Part shown: positions 17,083 through 25,749 of the stretch, in pieces
Layout: each line of letters begins with the position of its first letter
Position numbering within the stretch: the first letter of the stretch is position 1
NCBI GenBank assembly: GCA_964580575.1
Contig: CAZOLJ010000009.1
Location: 12,758-76,757 of the forward strand
Direction of reading: 5' to 3'
Length of the DNA: 64,000 bases
DNA from: CAVPDE01 sp964580575
GTDB lineage: Bacteria; Desulfobacterota; DSM-4660; Desulfatiglandales; HGW-15
Notes under the pieces: model-generated
The model's input: only the letters and a program-made list of their open reading frames with translations
Told to the model about the DNA's origin: nothing
Database searches by the model: none
Position numbers and translations under genes: made by a program

Positions 17083-18087
17083 GTGAAGAAACGGAAAGAA
17101 AGAATCGATCGCGGCATTAAAGTCAGGGCTGAGGACATTTTCGCTCTCTGTTCCTGGCGGGAGATGCTCTATCTTTCCGCGCCCAGACTCCTTCCTATCC
17201 TGGGTTTCATTCTCCTCCCCCTGGTTCTGGGAGATTACTGGCAGAGAGTTCTTCTCTCCGTGGCTGTTTTTGCGCTCTTGGCCATCAGCTGGGATATCTT
17301 AGCCCAGAGCAGCATGGTCTCTCTCGGACAGGCGCTCTTTTTTGGGATGGGCGCCTACTGCTCGGGAGTGCTCAACCACTATTTTGGAATGAGCCCTTTT
17401 GTGACCATCCCGATTGCGGCGGTCCTGGGAGGCGCTATTTGCACGGTTCTCCTCCTGCCGGTTCTGAGGCTTCGCGGTGTGTACTTTGCCATGGTCACCC
17501 TGATCATCCCTCTCATGCTGGAACGGATGATTGAAGCGACCAAGATTTTCGGAGGCACCGAGGGAATCAGCGGTCTCACGGCTCTTCCCTCCAAGTGGCT
17601 GGAGCTCTACATCCTCCTGGGGGCAGTTCTGGCCGCCTTGTTCGGTTTCAGGCGGCTCATGACATCAGATTATGGTCTGGTCCTCAAGGGCATTAAGGAC
17701 AATGATCGCTCGGTCATGAATGCGGGGATCAATATCTACTGGTTCAAGATCCAGGCCCTGTTTATTGCCAGCGCAGTGGGAGCCTTTGCCGGCGCCATGA
17801 TGACCCATGTCTATCGTTTCGTAGGGATGCCCGTGTTTGCGCTCGACTATTCCATCCTCCCAATTGCGGCGGCCATGGTGGGTGGCGCCGGCTCCTTCGC
17901 GGGGGCGACCCTGGGCGCCTTTATTCTGGTCCCCCTTTCCGAGGCCCTCCGGGCCTTGGGAGGATTGAGAATCGTCTTCTACGGCATGTTCCTGGTCATT
18001 TTTGTTGTGGGGCTCCCTGAGGGGATCTTTCACTTTGTTTCACGCAAATATCACCAGTTGGAGCGCTGGGTCGAGGTGGATCAATGA
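17083..18087 (+). CDS. livM: Branched-chain-type ABC transporter permease LivM (module 2)
   Basis: 334 residues, starting at GTG with GAAGGAG upstream. After a charged N-terminus (KKRKERIDRGIKVRAEDIF) come several membrane segments. Motifs: AISWDILAQSSMVSLGQALF with FGMGAYCSGVL, FGGTEGISGLTALP, the cytoplasmic LKGIKDNDRSVMNAGIN, and MVGGAGSFAGATLGAFILV. The end VGLPEGIFHF is typical. The stop overlaps livG2 as ATGA. Confidence 0.92.
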   Translation: MKKRKERIDRGIKVRAEDIFALCSWREMLYLSAPRLLPILGFILLPLVLGDYWQRVLLSVAVFALLAISWDILAQSSMVSLGQALFFGMGAYCSGVLNHYFGMSPFVTIPIAAVLGGAICTVLLLPVLRLRGVYFAMVTLIIPLMLERMIEATKIFGGTEGISGLTALPSKWLELYILLGAVLAALFGFRRLMTSDYGLVLKGIKDNDRSVMNAGINIYWFKIQALFIASAVGAFAGAMMTHVYRFVGMPVFALDYSILPIAAAMVGGAGSFAGATLGAFILVPLSEALRALGGLRIVFYGMFLVIFVVGLPEGIFHFVSRKYHQLERWVEVDQ

Positions 18088-18836
18088 GCGCCGCTCCCCT
18101 TTTGAGCGTGAAGGATCTCTCAAAGGCCTTTGGCGGGGTTCAGGCCGTCAACCGGGTGAGCTTTGATCTGAACAAAGGCGATCTTCTCGGCATCATCGGC
18201 CCGAACGGGTCCGGCAAAACCACAACCGTCAATCTGATCACAGGGTTCGTGAAGGCCAGTGGGGGGAAGGTCCTCTTTAAGGGACAGGACATTACAAGCT
18301 GGGCGCCTTATAAAATCGTGCGTCTCGGCATCGCGAGAACCTTTCAGATGGTAAAACCCTTTTATCAATTGCCCGCCTTCAAGAACATGATCATCCCGCT
18401 TTACTCTCCGAGGGTGAAGGCCCTTGCCGGGGGGAAATACGGGGACCGCAATGCGGTGGCCCTGGATCTTCTCGAAGAAGTCGGGTTTGAAAGGGATGCC
18501 CAGGTGGCTTACAAGGTGGCCAGTGTGCTTCCCCAAGGCTACCTCAAACGTTTGGAGCTGGCCAAGGCCATTGCGCTTCAGCCGGAACTCATGATCCTGG
18601 ACGAACTCTTCTCCGGGCTCAGCCTTGCGGAAGTGGCCAGCATTGTGCCCATCATCGAGAAACTCCTCCTGGAAGGCAAGACCATCATCATGATCGAGCA
18701 CCGGCTCAAGGAACTCTTCAGAATCGCCAGCCGGCTGATGGTGCTCAACTACGGCCGTAAGATTGCGGAAGGATCCGCCAAGGAAGTCATGGAGAGCGAC
18801 GAGGTGAAGAAAGCTTATCTCGGCTCGGAAGAATAG
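18084..18836 (+). CDS. livG: Branched-chain-type ABC transporter ATPase LivG (module 2), Walker B reads DEL
   Basis: 250-residue ATPase. Walker A GPNGSGKTTTVN, signature region LPQGYLKRLELAKAI (degenerate, as usual in LivG), Walker B LMILDELFSGLSLAEV, and H-loop IMIEHRLKELF. The residue after the catalytic Glu is Leu where most ABC ATPases have Pro (DEP). The catalytic Glu itself is present, so activity is likely retained. ATGA overlap with livM2; livF2 begins two bases after its stop. Confidence 0.92.
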   Translation: MSAAPLLSVKDLSKAFGGVQAVNRVSFDLNKGDLLGIIGPNGSGKTTTVNLITGFVKASGGKVLFKGQDITSWAPYKIVRLGIARTFQMVKPFYQLPAFKNMIIPLYSPRVKALAGGKYGDRNAVALDLLEEVGFERDAQVAYKVASVLPQGYLKRLELAKAIALQPELMILDELFSGLSLAEVASIVPIIEKLLLEGKTIIMIEHRLKELFRIASRLMVLNYGRKIAEGSAKEVMESDEVKKAYLGSEE

Positions 18837-18838
18837 CT

Positions 18839-19585
18839 ATGCTTGATGTTCAGAACCTCATGGTCTTTTTTGAAAACGCCCTGGCCCTCAATGACTTCAG
18901 CATGAAAGTCGAAGAGGGCGAGATTGTGGGCGTCATCGGCTCCAACAGCGCCGGCAAGACCACCCTGATGAATACCCTCTCCGGCCTGATCATTGACATG
19001 CGCACGAAGGAGAAGCGCAGGGGAGGGGAGCGGATTACCATTTACGGCAAGATCGTCTACAAGGGAGAAGACGTCACAGAGACCAGCCCCAGCGACCGCG
19101 TGAAAAAGGGGATCGTCCTTTCAAGAGAAAGACACCCGGTTTTCCCGGAAAGCAGCGTGGTGGAGAACCTCAGGATTGCCGGCTATCTTCGGAAGAAACC
19201 CCAAATTCATGAGGCAATGGAGTATGTGTTCAAGCTCTTTCCTGCCCTGCTCCACCTGAGAACCCGAAAGGCAGGGTTTTTGAGCGGGGGTGAGCAACAG
19301 ATGCTCGCCATCGGCATGAGCCTGGTGGTCAAGCCGGAACTGCTGCTTCTGGACGAACCGCTTCTGGGTCTCAGCCCCATGATGCAAAAGACCCTTGTCG
19401 ATGCCATCTGCAACCTGAAGAAGGACTCGGGAATCACGGTGCTGATGACCGAGCAATTCGCGCGCCCCGTGCTCCCGATCATTCACAGGGGATATGTCAT
19501 AGAGAACGGCATGCTGACGCTGAGCGGCACAGGCAAAGAGCTGATGGACAATCCCGAGATCAAAGCGGCTTATTTCGGGGTTTGA
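18839..19585 (+). CDS. livF: Branched-chain-type ABC transporter ATPase LivF (module 2)
   Basis: 248 residues. Walker A GSNSAGKTTLMN, a longer than usual loop with basic residues (RTKEKRRGGERITIYG), signature LSGGEQQMLAIGMSLV, Walker B LLLDEPLLGLSP, and an H-loop variant VLMTEQFARPVLPI with Gln as in other LivF proteins. Completes the second Liv module; ligase 3 follows about 36 bp later. Confidence 0.92.
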   Translation: MLDVQNLMVFFENALALNDFSMKVEEGEIVGVIGSNSAGKTTLMNTLSGLIIDMRTKEKRRGGERITIYGKIVYKGEDVTETSPSDRVKKGIVLSRERHPVFPESSVVENLRIAGYLRKKPQIHEAMEYVFKLFPALLHLRTRKAGFLSGGEQQMLAIGMSLVVKPELLLLDEPLLGLSPMMQKTLVDAICNLKKDSGITVLMTEQFARPVLPIIHRGYVIENGMLTLSGTGKELMDNPEIKAAYFGV

Positions 19586-19621
19586 AAAAGCGATCTCGGC
19601 GGTGAGGATTTGTTCAAGGAA

Positions 19622-21265
19622 ATGAAGCAGACGGCAGACTACAACATTTATGCCGCGTTTGAAGAGACGGCTCTGAGGCAAGGCGATCACCCTGCGGTCA
19701 TCTATCTCGGGACTCGCTACTCCTATCTTGAAGTCAAGAACCTGGCCGAACGATTCGCAGCAGCCCTTGTCGGCCTTGGAGTAGGCCCGGGCCAGAGGGT
19801 CATGCTTTACATCCCGAATACGCTCCAGTGGGTGGTCACATGGCTGGGCATCCAGCGGGCAGGGGCAGTGGCGGTTCCCATCACACCCATCTACACGCCT
19901 CATGATCTCAGGTACATTGCGAACGACAGCGAGGCGGAAGCCATTATCTGCGCGGACACCAACTTCGGATACGTGAAAAGGGTCTTGCCCGAAACCAAGA
20001 TCAAAACAGTGATCGTCACCCGGATGGCTGACCTTCTGCCCTGGTGGAAACGTTCTTTCGGCTACCTCTTCGATGTGATCCCCAAAGGCAAGATCGCTCT
20101 TCAGGACAGAACCTATTCTCTCAGGGCGCTGCTGGACAAATACAAAGGAGAGGTGAGGAACCTGCCTGCGCTTAAACGGGAAAGCCGGGCCCGGTGCGAG
20201 ATTCTCTACACGGGCGGGACAACGAAGTTCGCAAAAGGGGTTCCCTTTACCCACGATCTCTTCCTTGTGTCCATGGCCGAACAGATCACGGTGAGCGAGC
20301 CCCTGGTTCCTGTCGAAGAGAACATCATTTTCGGCAATGCGCCCCTGTTCCACATCCTGGGTCAGACGTGCAGCCTCGCCACTCTTTTTGTAGGGGGCAC
20401 CCTGTTGCTGCAGCCGAAGGTCAATGTGGATGCTACATTCGAATCCATCGAACGATTCAGGGCAACCACCATGATCGGCGTGCCGACTCTTTACAGAATG
20501 ATGCTGGAGCACGTCAGGGTTGACCACTACGATTTGAGCTCGGTGGTTTACTGGTACAGTGCAGGAGACGTTTTGCCTGTAGAGGTGGGGAAGCGCTGGC
20601 AGGAGAAGTTCGGCAAAGTGATCTACCAGGGATATGGGGCTACCGAGACTTGCGGCGGCGTCGCCATGTGCCCTGTCACAGTCAGCAATCCGCCCAAGAG
20701 TGTGGGCCGCCAGGTACCCAGCAAGAGGATTAAGCTGCTCGATCCCAACACGCTCGAACCGGTGAAGCTCGGCGAACCGGGGGAGCTTCTGGTCAACTCG
20801 GATTTAATGGTCACCAGTTACCTTAACAAACCTGAAGAAACAGCTGAATCCTTTATAGAAATAGAGGGTCGGAAGTGGTACCGAACAGCGGATGTCATGT
20901 CCATGGACGAAGAAGGGAACATTTATTTCGTGGACAGAACCGTGGACACGATCAAGCACAAGGGCTACAGGGTCTCTGCCTCTGAGATCGAAGCTGTACT
21001 TCAGGAGCATCCGGCGGTTGTGGGCGCCTGCGTGGTAGGGGTGCCGGATGAGAAGGTGGGTGAGAGAATCAAAGCCTATGTGGTTTTGAAGGAAGACATC
21101 AAAGGAATCACGGGATATGATCTGATCAAGTGGTGCCGAAAAAATCTGGTTGCCTACAAGATCCCTCAGTACATCGAATTCAGGGACATGCTCCCCAAAT
21201 CAAAGGTCGGAAAACTCCTGCGCCGCGAAATCCGGGACGAGGAAAAGCGCAGAGCGGAAGGGTGA
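19622..21265 (+). CDS. Class I acyl-CoA ligase (AMP-forming), third of three
   Basis: About 547 residues. P-loop variant YTGGTTKFAKGVPFTH near residue 196, YGATETCGG near 340, WYRTADVMSMDEEGNIYF and DTIKHKGYRVSASEIEAVL, and PKSKVGKLLRREIR with the catalytic lysine. Start is uncertain: an in-frame TTG at 19610 sits two bases after GAGG, while the ATG at 19622 gives the natural N-terminus MKQTADYNIYAAFEETA and was preferred. Last gene of the plus-strand array. Medium/long-chain or aryl acid activation is expected; substrate unassigned. Confidence 0.9.
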   Translation: MKQTADYNIYAAFEETALRQGDHPAVIYLGTRYSYLEVKNLAERFAAALVGLGVGPGQRVMLYIPNTLQWVVTWLGIQRAGAVAVPITPIYTPHDLRYIANDSEAEAIICADTNFGYVKRVLPETKIKTVIVTRMADLLPWWKRSFGYLFDVIPKGKIALQDRTYSLRALLDKYKGEVRNLPALKRESRARCEILYTGGTTKFAKGVPFTHDLFLVSMAEQITVSEPLVPVEENIIFGNAPLFHILGQTCSLATLFVGGTLLLQPKVNVDATFESIERFRATTMIGVPTLYRMMLEHVRVDHYDLSSVVYWYSAGDVLPVEVGKRWQEKFGKVIYQGYGATETCGGVAMCPVTVSNPPKSVGRQVPSKRIKLLDPNTLEPVKLGEPGELLVNSDLMVTSYLNKPEETAESFIEIEGRKWYRTADVMSMDEEGNIYFVDRTVDTIKHKGYRVSASEIEAVLQEHPAVVGACVVGVPDEKVGERIKAYVVLKEDIKGITGYDLIKWCRKNLVAYKIPQYIEFRDMLPKSKVGKLLRREIRDEEKRRAEG

Positions 21266-21569
21266 AGAAGCTGGAGTAATGGAGTATTGGAGGGATGGAG
21301 TGATGGTGAAGAGGCCACCTCCGCTGATATCTCTTTCAGTCAGTCTTCTTCTGTTCAACCGTCTCTATCTTGTCTTGATTGCCCACCTGGCAAGCATTCC
21401 GCATTCAGGTGGAGATCCCAAGCTTCGGAAGAATGTAAGCCTGAAGCGCCACCCAAACGACAACGAACAAAACAAGCCACAAGATTCCCATATTTTTTCC
21501 CTTCGTGGATTCCTTTTCCATAGAACAACTCGGGAAGCATCAAGCAGCGCACGGCCGCTGTCAATGACC
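21266..21569. other. Intergenic region downstream of ligase 3, no gene recognised
   Basis: 304 bp between the convergent ligase 3 and fmdB-like genes. The first 45 bp hold one arm of the GGAGTATTGGAG word repeat (21279-21306) seen as a full hairpin at 36644-36748. The rest has short open frames without ribosome sites or recognisable protein. No clear terminator was seen. Confidence 0.6.
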
Positions 21570-21782
21570 TCAGGAAAAGCCGCCATGAGAGGCGCAAGAG
21601 TGTGAACTCGCACTCGTTCCCTCGCTCGATCCCGAGGAGCTGCAAGAGAACGACGACATCAGTTTGCAGGTATCATTCTCGCCACAGGTGGGGCACACGG
21701 CAATATCGTCAGGATCGGACGGGAACATGAGCTGTTCAAAGGTGTTCCCGCATTTCTTGCACTGAAATTCGTAAATGGGCAT
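21570..21782 (-). CDS. FmdB-family zinc-ribbon protein
   Basis: 70 residues from the ATG at 21782, which has AAGGAGAG eight bases upstream; a longer open frame upstream is not needed. MPIYEFQCKKCGNTFEQL then VCPTCGENDTC: two CxxC knuckles, the FmdB/CxxC_CXXC_SSSS regulatory-type zinc ribbon. The tail is Ser-rich with extra Cys/His (SSHSCASHGG), typical of the group. Function of this family is not established; some were proposed as regulators. A second family member is at 42679-43020. Confidence 0.88.
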   Translation of the reverse strand: MPIYEFQCKKCGNTFEQLMFPSDPDDIAVCPTCGENDTCKLMSSFSCSSSGSSEGTSASSHSCASHGGFS

Positions 21783-21863
21783 TCGGAGCTCTCCTTGTGA
21801 AAAACTTGAGACACAATATAATCTTCGGTTCAAAGAAATCAAGTCAAGAGAATAAACCCTTTT

Positions 21864-21965
21864 CTGTCATTCCCGCGGAGGCAGGAATCCGTGCGCCTTT
21901 CTAAATTCTTCTGGACTCCCGCTCCCCGCCTGCGCGGGGACAGGCTTCATTCAGCGGGAGTGACG
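21864..21965. repeat. REP-like palindrome (TCATTCCCGCGGAGGCAGGAATCC type)
   Basis: Left arm 21864-21889 with CATTCCCGC and GGAATCC, right arm with GGACTCCCGC and GCGGGAGTGACG, enclosing an inner CCCCGCCTGCGCGGGG stem. It resembles palindromes dispersed in many proteobacterial genomes. It lies between fmdB and the end of the TRAP operon. Confidence 0.75.
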
Positions 21966-22001
21966 ACTTGGGGCTCTTTGCGGACGCATCAAAATTCGCT
22001 T

Positions 22002-23273
22002 TTAACGGATTAACCTTGGAAGATACAGGCTCAGGCCGGGCCAGTAGGTGATCAGGGCGAGAGTGAGAAGAAGAATGAGCAGAAAGGGCACGGTCGCCCG
22101 GTACAGGGCCACAATGGGCCGCTCGAAACGGGTGCTCGCGATGAAAAGATTGAGGCCGATGGGCGGCGTGTTGTAGCCGATGCCGAGGTTGGCCAGGAAA
22201 ATCACCCCGAGGTGCACGGGGTCCACCTGGAATTTTTCAGCGAGAGGGATGATCAGAGGCACCACCACGAGAATGGCGCTGAAGATGTCCATCATGCAGC
22301 CTACGAGCAGCAGGAAAAGGTTCAGAACCAGAAGAAAAGCGATCTTGCTCTCGATCATCCCCTTCAAGAATTCGAAGAGCTTCATCGGAACAAAGGCGTC
22401 CACGAGATAATTGGTGAAACCCAGCGCAGCCCCGAGCACGATCATGATGCCCCCCACCATCTTCATGCTCGACAGCATGATCTTGGGCACATCGCTCAAG
22501 AGGCGAAGTTCCCTGAAGACGATGGTTTTGAGGAAGAGCACATAGACCACGGTCAGGGCGGCGGCTTCAGTGGCCGTGCAGAATCCCGAATAGATGCCTG
22601 CGAGAATCAGGAAGGGGATGGGAAGTTCCCAGGCGGCTTCTTTGAGAGCAAGGAGAAATTCGGAAATCGAGAAAGGAGGAGTTTCGAGTTGCCATCTTCT
22701 CCCCATGAAGGTGGAGAAGAGGCAGAGAGACCCCACAATGAGAACCCCGGGGAGAAGACCGGCCATAAAGAGTTTCTCAATGCTCACGCCTGAAACAAAG
22801 CCGTAGAGAATAATGGGGAGGCTGGGCGGGAACAGAAGGCCCAGGCTTCCTGAAGCCGTGACCAGTCCGAGAGAAAACGGCTCTTTGTATTTCTCGGCGA
22901 TGAGCGCAGGAAGAAGCAGACCGCCCAGGGCGATAATGGTTACTCCTGTCGCTCCTGTGATCGCAGTGAAGAAGGAACTGGAAACCAGCACCACCACTCC
23001 CAGCCCTCCGGGAAGCCATCCGAAAAGGCTTCTCGAGAATCGAACCAGACGTGTCGATGTATGCCCCTCACTGAGGAGGTATCCCGCGAAGGTGAAAAGC
23101 GGAATAGCGAGGAGGACCGGCGCATTGGCGAGGCGGAAGACCTCTATGGCAATGGCGGAAAAATCCACTCCGCTCGTGTGGAGCCCCAGCATGGCAGCGC
23201 CCATGATGCCGGCGAAAATCGGGAGACCGGAAAGAGAAAAGAGAATGAGAAGGACAAGGATCGCAGCAATCAC
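22002..23273 (-). CDS. dctM: TRAP transporter large permease (DctM)
   Basis: About 423 residues from a GTG that overlaps the dctQ stop as GTGA and has GAGGAGG upstream; the open frame extends much further but that part is the dctQ gene in another frame. Around twelve membrane segments. Motifs of the ion-transporter (IT) superfamily: FTAITGATGVTIIALGGLLL and SGSLGLLFPPSLPIILYGFVS, CTATEAAALTVVY, and LANLGIGYNTPPIGLNLFI. Uses an ion gradient to drive import with DctQ and the periplasmic DctP/TatT pair encoded upstream. Confidence 0.93.
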   Translation of the reverse strand: MIAAILVLLILFSLSGLPIFAGIMGAAMLGLHTSGVDFSAIAIEVFRLANAPVLLAIPLFTFAGYLLSEGHTSTRLVRFSRSLFGWLPGGLGVVVLVSSSFFTAITGATGVTIIALGGLLLPALIAEKYKEPFSLGLVTASGSLGLLFPPSLPIILYGFVSGVSIEKLFMAGLLPGVLIVGSLCLFSTFMGRRWQLETPPFSISEFLLALKEAAWELPIPFLILAGIYSGFCTATEAAALTVVYVLFLKTIVFRELRLLSDVPKIMLSSMKMVGGIMIVLGAALGFTNYLVDAFVPMKLFEFLKGMIESKIAFLLVLNLFLLLVGCMMDIFSAILVVVPLIIPLAEKFQVDPVHLGVIFLANLGIGYNTPPIGLNLFIASTRFERPIVALYRATVPFLLILLLTLALITYWPGLSLYLPRLIR

Positions 23274-23797
23274 GATGCCGTCCTCCTCAGGATCCCGAGG
23301 GCGGAGCAAAGCGCCCTCACCAAGAAGCGAAAACAGATGAGCAGAAAGCCTAGCGGAAGAATCAGTTGACCGACCCAGGTAGGAATACCCAGGAAGAGCT
23401 TGCCGCCAAAGCTCAACTCCGTGCTGACATAGAACAAAGAGGCCTTGAACATCAGAGCCGTCACAAGGGCGCCCGCCAGAGAGAGCAGAACCTCCAGCAG
23501 GGGAATCCATGCCGCCGGGATGATCTGGGTGAGCAGGTCGATCTTAATGTGTTTGTTTTCGCCGGTTACCAGAGAGGCGCCCAAGAAGGTCACCCAGAGA
23601 ACCAGGAGCCGAACAAAAGGTTCAGCCCAGTCGATGCTGCCCATGAGGTCATTGGCCCATCCGACGTGAGCATAAATGAAAAGGCTCCTCAGCAGGACCT
23701 GGAGAAAGGTGAGGGAGACCATGAGGCTCAGGAAAAGGATGAGAAGCCATCCCTCGAAACGAGCGATGGCCATATCGATTCGGGCTAGGATCTTCAT
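23270..23797 (-). CDS. dctQ: TRAP transporter small permease (DctQ)
   Basis: 175 residues with four predicted membrane helices. Contains the DctQ pattern around FVRLLVLWVTFLGASLVTGENKHIKID (shown in part: WVTFLGASLVTGENKHI), where the x-E/K-H-I-x-x-D region is family-typical. ATG overlaps the dctP stop (TGATG), and its stop overlaps the dctM GTG. Scaffold/partner of DctM in the inner membrane. Confidence 0.92.
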   Translation of the reverse strand: MKILARIDMAIARFEGWLLILFLSLMVSLTFLQVLLRSLFIYAHVGWANDLMGSIDWAEPFVRLLVLWVTFLGASLVTGENKHIKIDLLTQIIPAAWIPLLEVLLSLAGALVTALMFKASLFYVSTELSFGGKLFLGIPTWVGQLILPLGFLLICFRFLVRALCSALGILRRTAS

Positions 23798-24798
23798 CAG
23801 CGGTTCTTTTTCAGGAGCTCGTACACCTTGCCCAGAACGTCCTTTGAGTAGAGACTGCCGGTCAGAGCCTGCGCGACCTGATCATGCACCTTGTAGAATT
23901 CCTTCAGGTCCGCGTCCTGGGGCGTGGGAAGGATTCTGATCCCTCCTTTTTCAAGCAAAACGACCGACTCCTCCGTTTGTTTTCTGAGGTCGGTCGTCAG
24001 GCGCTCCATGGAGAGGTGGAACTCGTCTTTGATGATTTTGAAATGCTGTGCCGGAATTTTCTGGGCAAAGTTCTTTGAAACGAGCACCGCACCCGTGGAA
24101 TGGGCGAGAGGGAGCGAGGTCATGGTCTTGACGTAGAGGTTCCACTGCAAGGCGATGGCGCCGAGGGGCGGCGCGTAGACGGTGTCGATCATGCCCGTGT
24201 TCAGCGCAGTGGTGACATCCGTGATCGCAAGCGGAATGGGGTTGTTGCCCATGGCGGAGAAGGTCTCTTTCGCGATCGGATCTCCTGACCATGTCCACAC
24301 TTTGCGCTTTGCCAAGTCACTCACTTTGCGTATGGGCTCCTGAGAAAAGAGGTGGACATTTCCCACCTCGGCCCAGGACAGGAGCTCAAAATCTTTCTGT
24401 CGAAACTGCTCCGCAAAGAATCCCTCCAGCTCCTTGTGAAGCAGATCGACTTCTTTATCATTCCTGAACAGGAAGGGCAGGTCGAGCACCCTCACTGCGG
24501 GAAGAATCTGGCCGAAACCCACGCCTGAAAAGGCGGCGGAGTGGAGCTGGCCGATCCGAATCTTCCTGAGCACATCCAGTTCATCGCCGGCCACGCCGCC
24601 GGCATAAACCCGAAAAACGATCTGGCCCTGAGTCTTCTCCCGGATCGTTTTTTCGAGTTCCTTCATCGTGTTCATCCACGTGGAGCCTTCAGGGGCCACC
24701 GTGGCAAACTTGACGGTGAGGGGCTCCGCAGCGAAGGACATGGCGGAAAATCCCAGCAAAAGAAGAAGGGGGACCACGACACGAATGAGCTTGATCAA
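23797..24798 (-). CDS. dctP: TRAP substrate-binding protein DctP, TatP-like
   Basis: 333 residues with a signal peptide (MIKLIRVVVPLLLLLGFSAM, cleavage near SFA-AE). Mature start LTVKFATVAPEGSTWMNTM and later AGGVAGDELDVLRKIRIGQL are DctP-like. The usual carboxylate-binding arginine segment after the hinge is replaced by KVWTWSGDP, with Trp residues where an Arg is normally found. This, with an adjacent TatT gene, matches the TatPT subclass known from Treponema (Tp0956/Tp0957), which binds hydrophobic ligands and not simple carboxylates. ATG preceded by GGAGGA. Confidence 0.9.
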   Translation of the reverse strand: MIKLIRVVVPLLLLLGFSAMSFAAEPLTVKFATVAPEGSTWMNTMKELEKTIREKTQGQIVFRVYAGGVAGDELDVLRKIRIGQLHSAAFSGVGFGQILPAVRVLDLPFLFRNDKEVDLLHKELEGFFAEQFRQKDFELLSWAEVGNVHLFSQEPIRKVSDLAKRKVWTWSGDPIAKETFSAMGNNPIPLAITDVTTALNTGMIDTVYAPPLGAIALQWNLYVKTMTSLPLAHSTGAVLVSKNFAQKIPAQHFKIIKDEFHLSMERLTTDLRKQTEESVVLLEKGGIRILPTPQDADLKEFYKVHDQVAQALTGSLYSKDVLGKVYELLKKNR

Positions 24799-24807
24799 AG
24801 CATCCTC

Positions 24808-25749
24808 CTACAAGAAGAGATCCTCTGCTTGTTTTACGAGTTCTTGCGCTCTGCGCTGCATGACCCGGTTGATGAGGCAAACCTCTTTGATCTCATCAGG
24901 GGCGCCGCGAAGAACCTCTGCGAGGGCGCGGCCGAACAACTCCTTGTCCTGAACCCTTACCGCATAGTACCTGGCAAAGTAAACCTGGGCCAAAAAGAAG
25001 TGCCCGTGATTCTTCTGCATGGCCTCTTCGAAGTGGATCCTGGCCTTTTCAGGGCTTCCGCCCAGCAGAGGAGGCCGTGCCGCAAGGCTGGCTCCCATCA
25101 GGATGTGAGGCGCGCTGTAGAAGAAGTGCGCATCCAGTTCGAGGACCCTCTTGAGGCAGGCCTCGGAGGCGCTCAACTGGGCCAGGGCGCTCGGCTTGTC
25201 CAGGTTCAGGTTGATCCACGCGTTCCAGGACAGAGTGGTCCAGAAGAGGGCTTCAAGATCCGTTGGGTCCATGTTCTTGAGCGCCGCTCTGACGGGCTCA
25301 GGGCCGGCCTCTCGATTGCCCAAAGGGGTCCCCTTGTCCCCTAGAGCTCTGATTCCGTAGTCCAGTGCGCGAAGATAGAACGCGGAGGCCCGCTCCGGAT
25401 CTTCCGGTTCAATGAACAAAAGAGAATAGCCGGCAAACCCCATGCACAGGGTTGTGAGAATCTTCTTGTTCTCAGGATCGTTCTTGAGAAGCCCTTCCAA
25501 GAGTTTCAGATTCGGAGGAATCGAGGCTTTTGCAAGTTCAGGATCACACTCCTCAAACATGGCGGATGCGACGTTTGGAAAAAGGGAAGGGGAAGCTCTC
25601 AGGGCCACTTGCATACAAGCCGAGAAGAAGAACAAGCATAGGAGTGAAAGGGAGACTGCTCCACGAAATCGAGTGATCGCATTTTTCAAAAGCTCAGAAG
25701 CAAATGTCGAATATCGAACAAGGAATGTCGGATGATGAAGTTTAGTCAA
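24808..25749 (-). CDS. TRAP transporter T-component lipoprotein (TatT)
   Basis: 313 residues. Lipobox FFSAC with Cys45 after a hydrophobic stretch (LSLLCLFFFSAC), then helical repeat (TPR-like) regions such as LEALFWTTLSWNAWINLN and ACLKRVLELDAHFFYSAPHI with GASLAARPPLLGGSPEKA, a hallmark of TatT. Probably a periplasm-facing lipoprotein that binds DctP(TatP) and passes a hydrophobic ligand. Start: a TTG at 25749 has GGAGG eight bases upstream; the first ~18 residues are encoded by one arm of an intergenic word repeat, so a downstream start near Leu21 is possible. Nine bases upstream of dctP. Confidence 0.85.
   Translation of the reverse strand: MTKLHHPTFLVRYSTFASELLKNAITRFRGAVSLSLLCLFFFSACMQVALRASPSLFPNVASAMFEECDPELAKASIPPNLKLLEGLLKNDPENKKILTTLCMGFAGYSLLFIEPEDPERASAFYLRALDYGIRALGDKGTPLGNREAGPEPVRAALKNMDPTDLEALFWTTLSWNAWINLNLDKPSALAQLSASEACLKRVLELDAHFFYSAPHILMGASLAARPPLLGGSPEKARIHFEEAMQKNHGHFFLAQVYFARYYAVRVQDKELFGRALAEVLRGAPDEIKEVCLINRVMQRRAQELVKQAEDLFL

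Noticed and set aside
21287..21605. Short plus-strand frames between ligase 3 and fmdB
   Set aside because: No ribosome site, no recognisable protein, and part of the stretch is repeat sequence.
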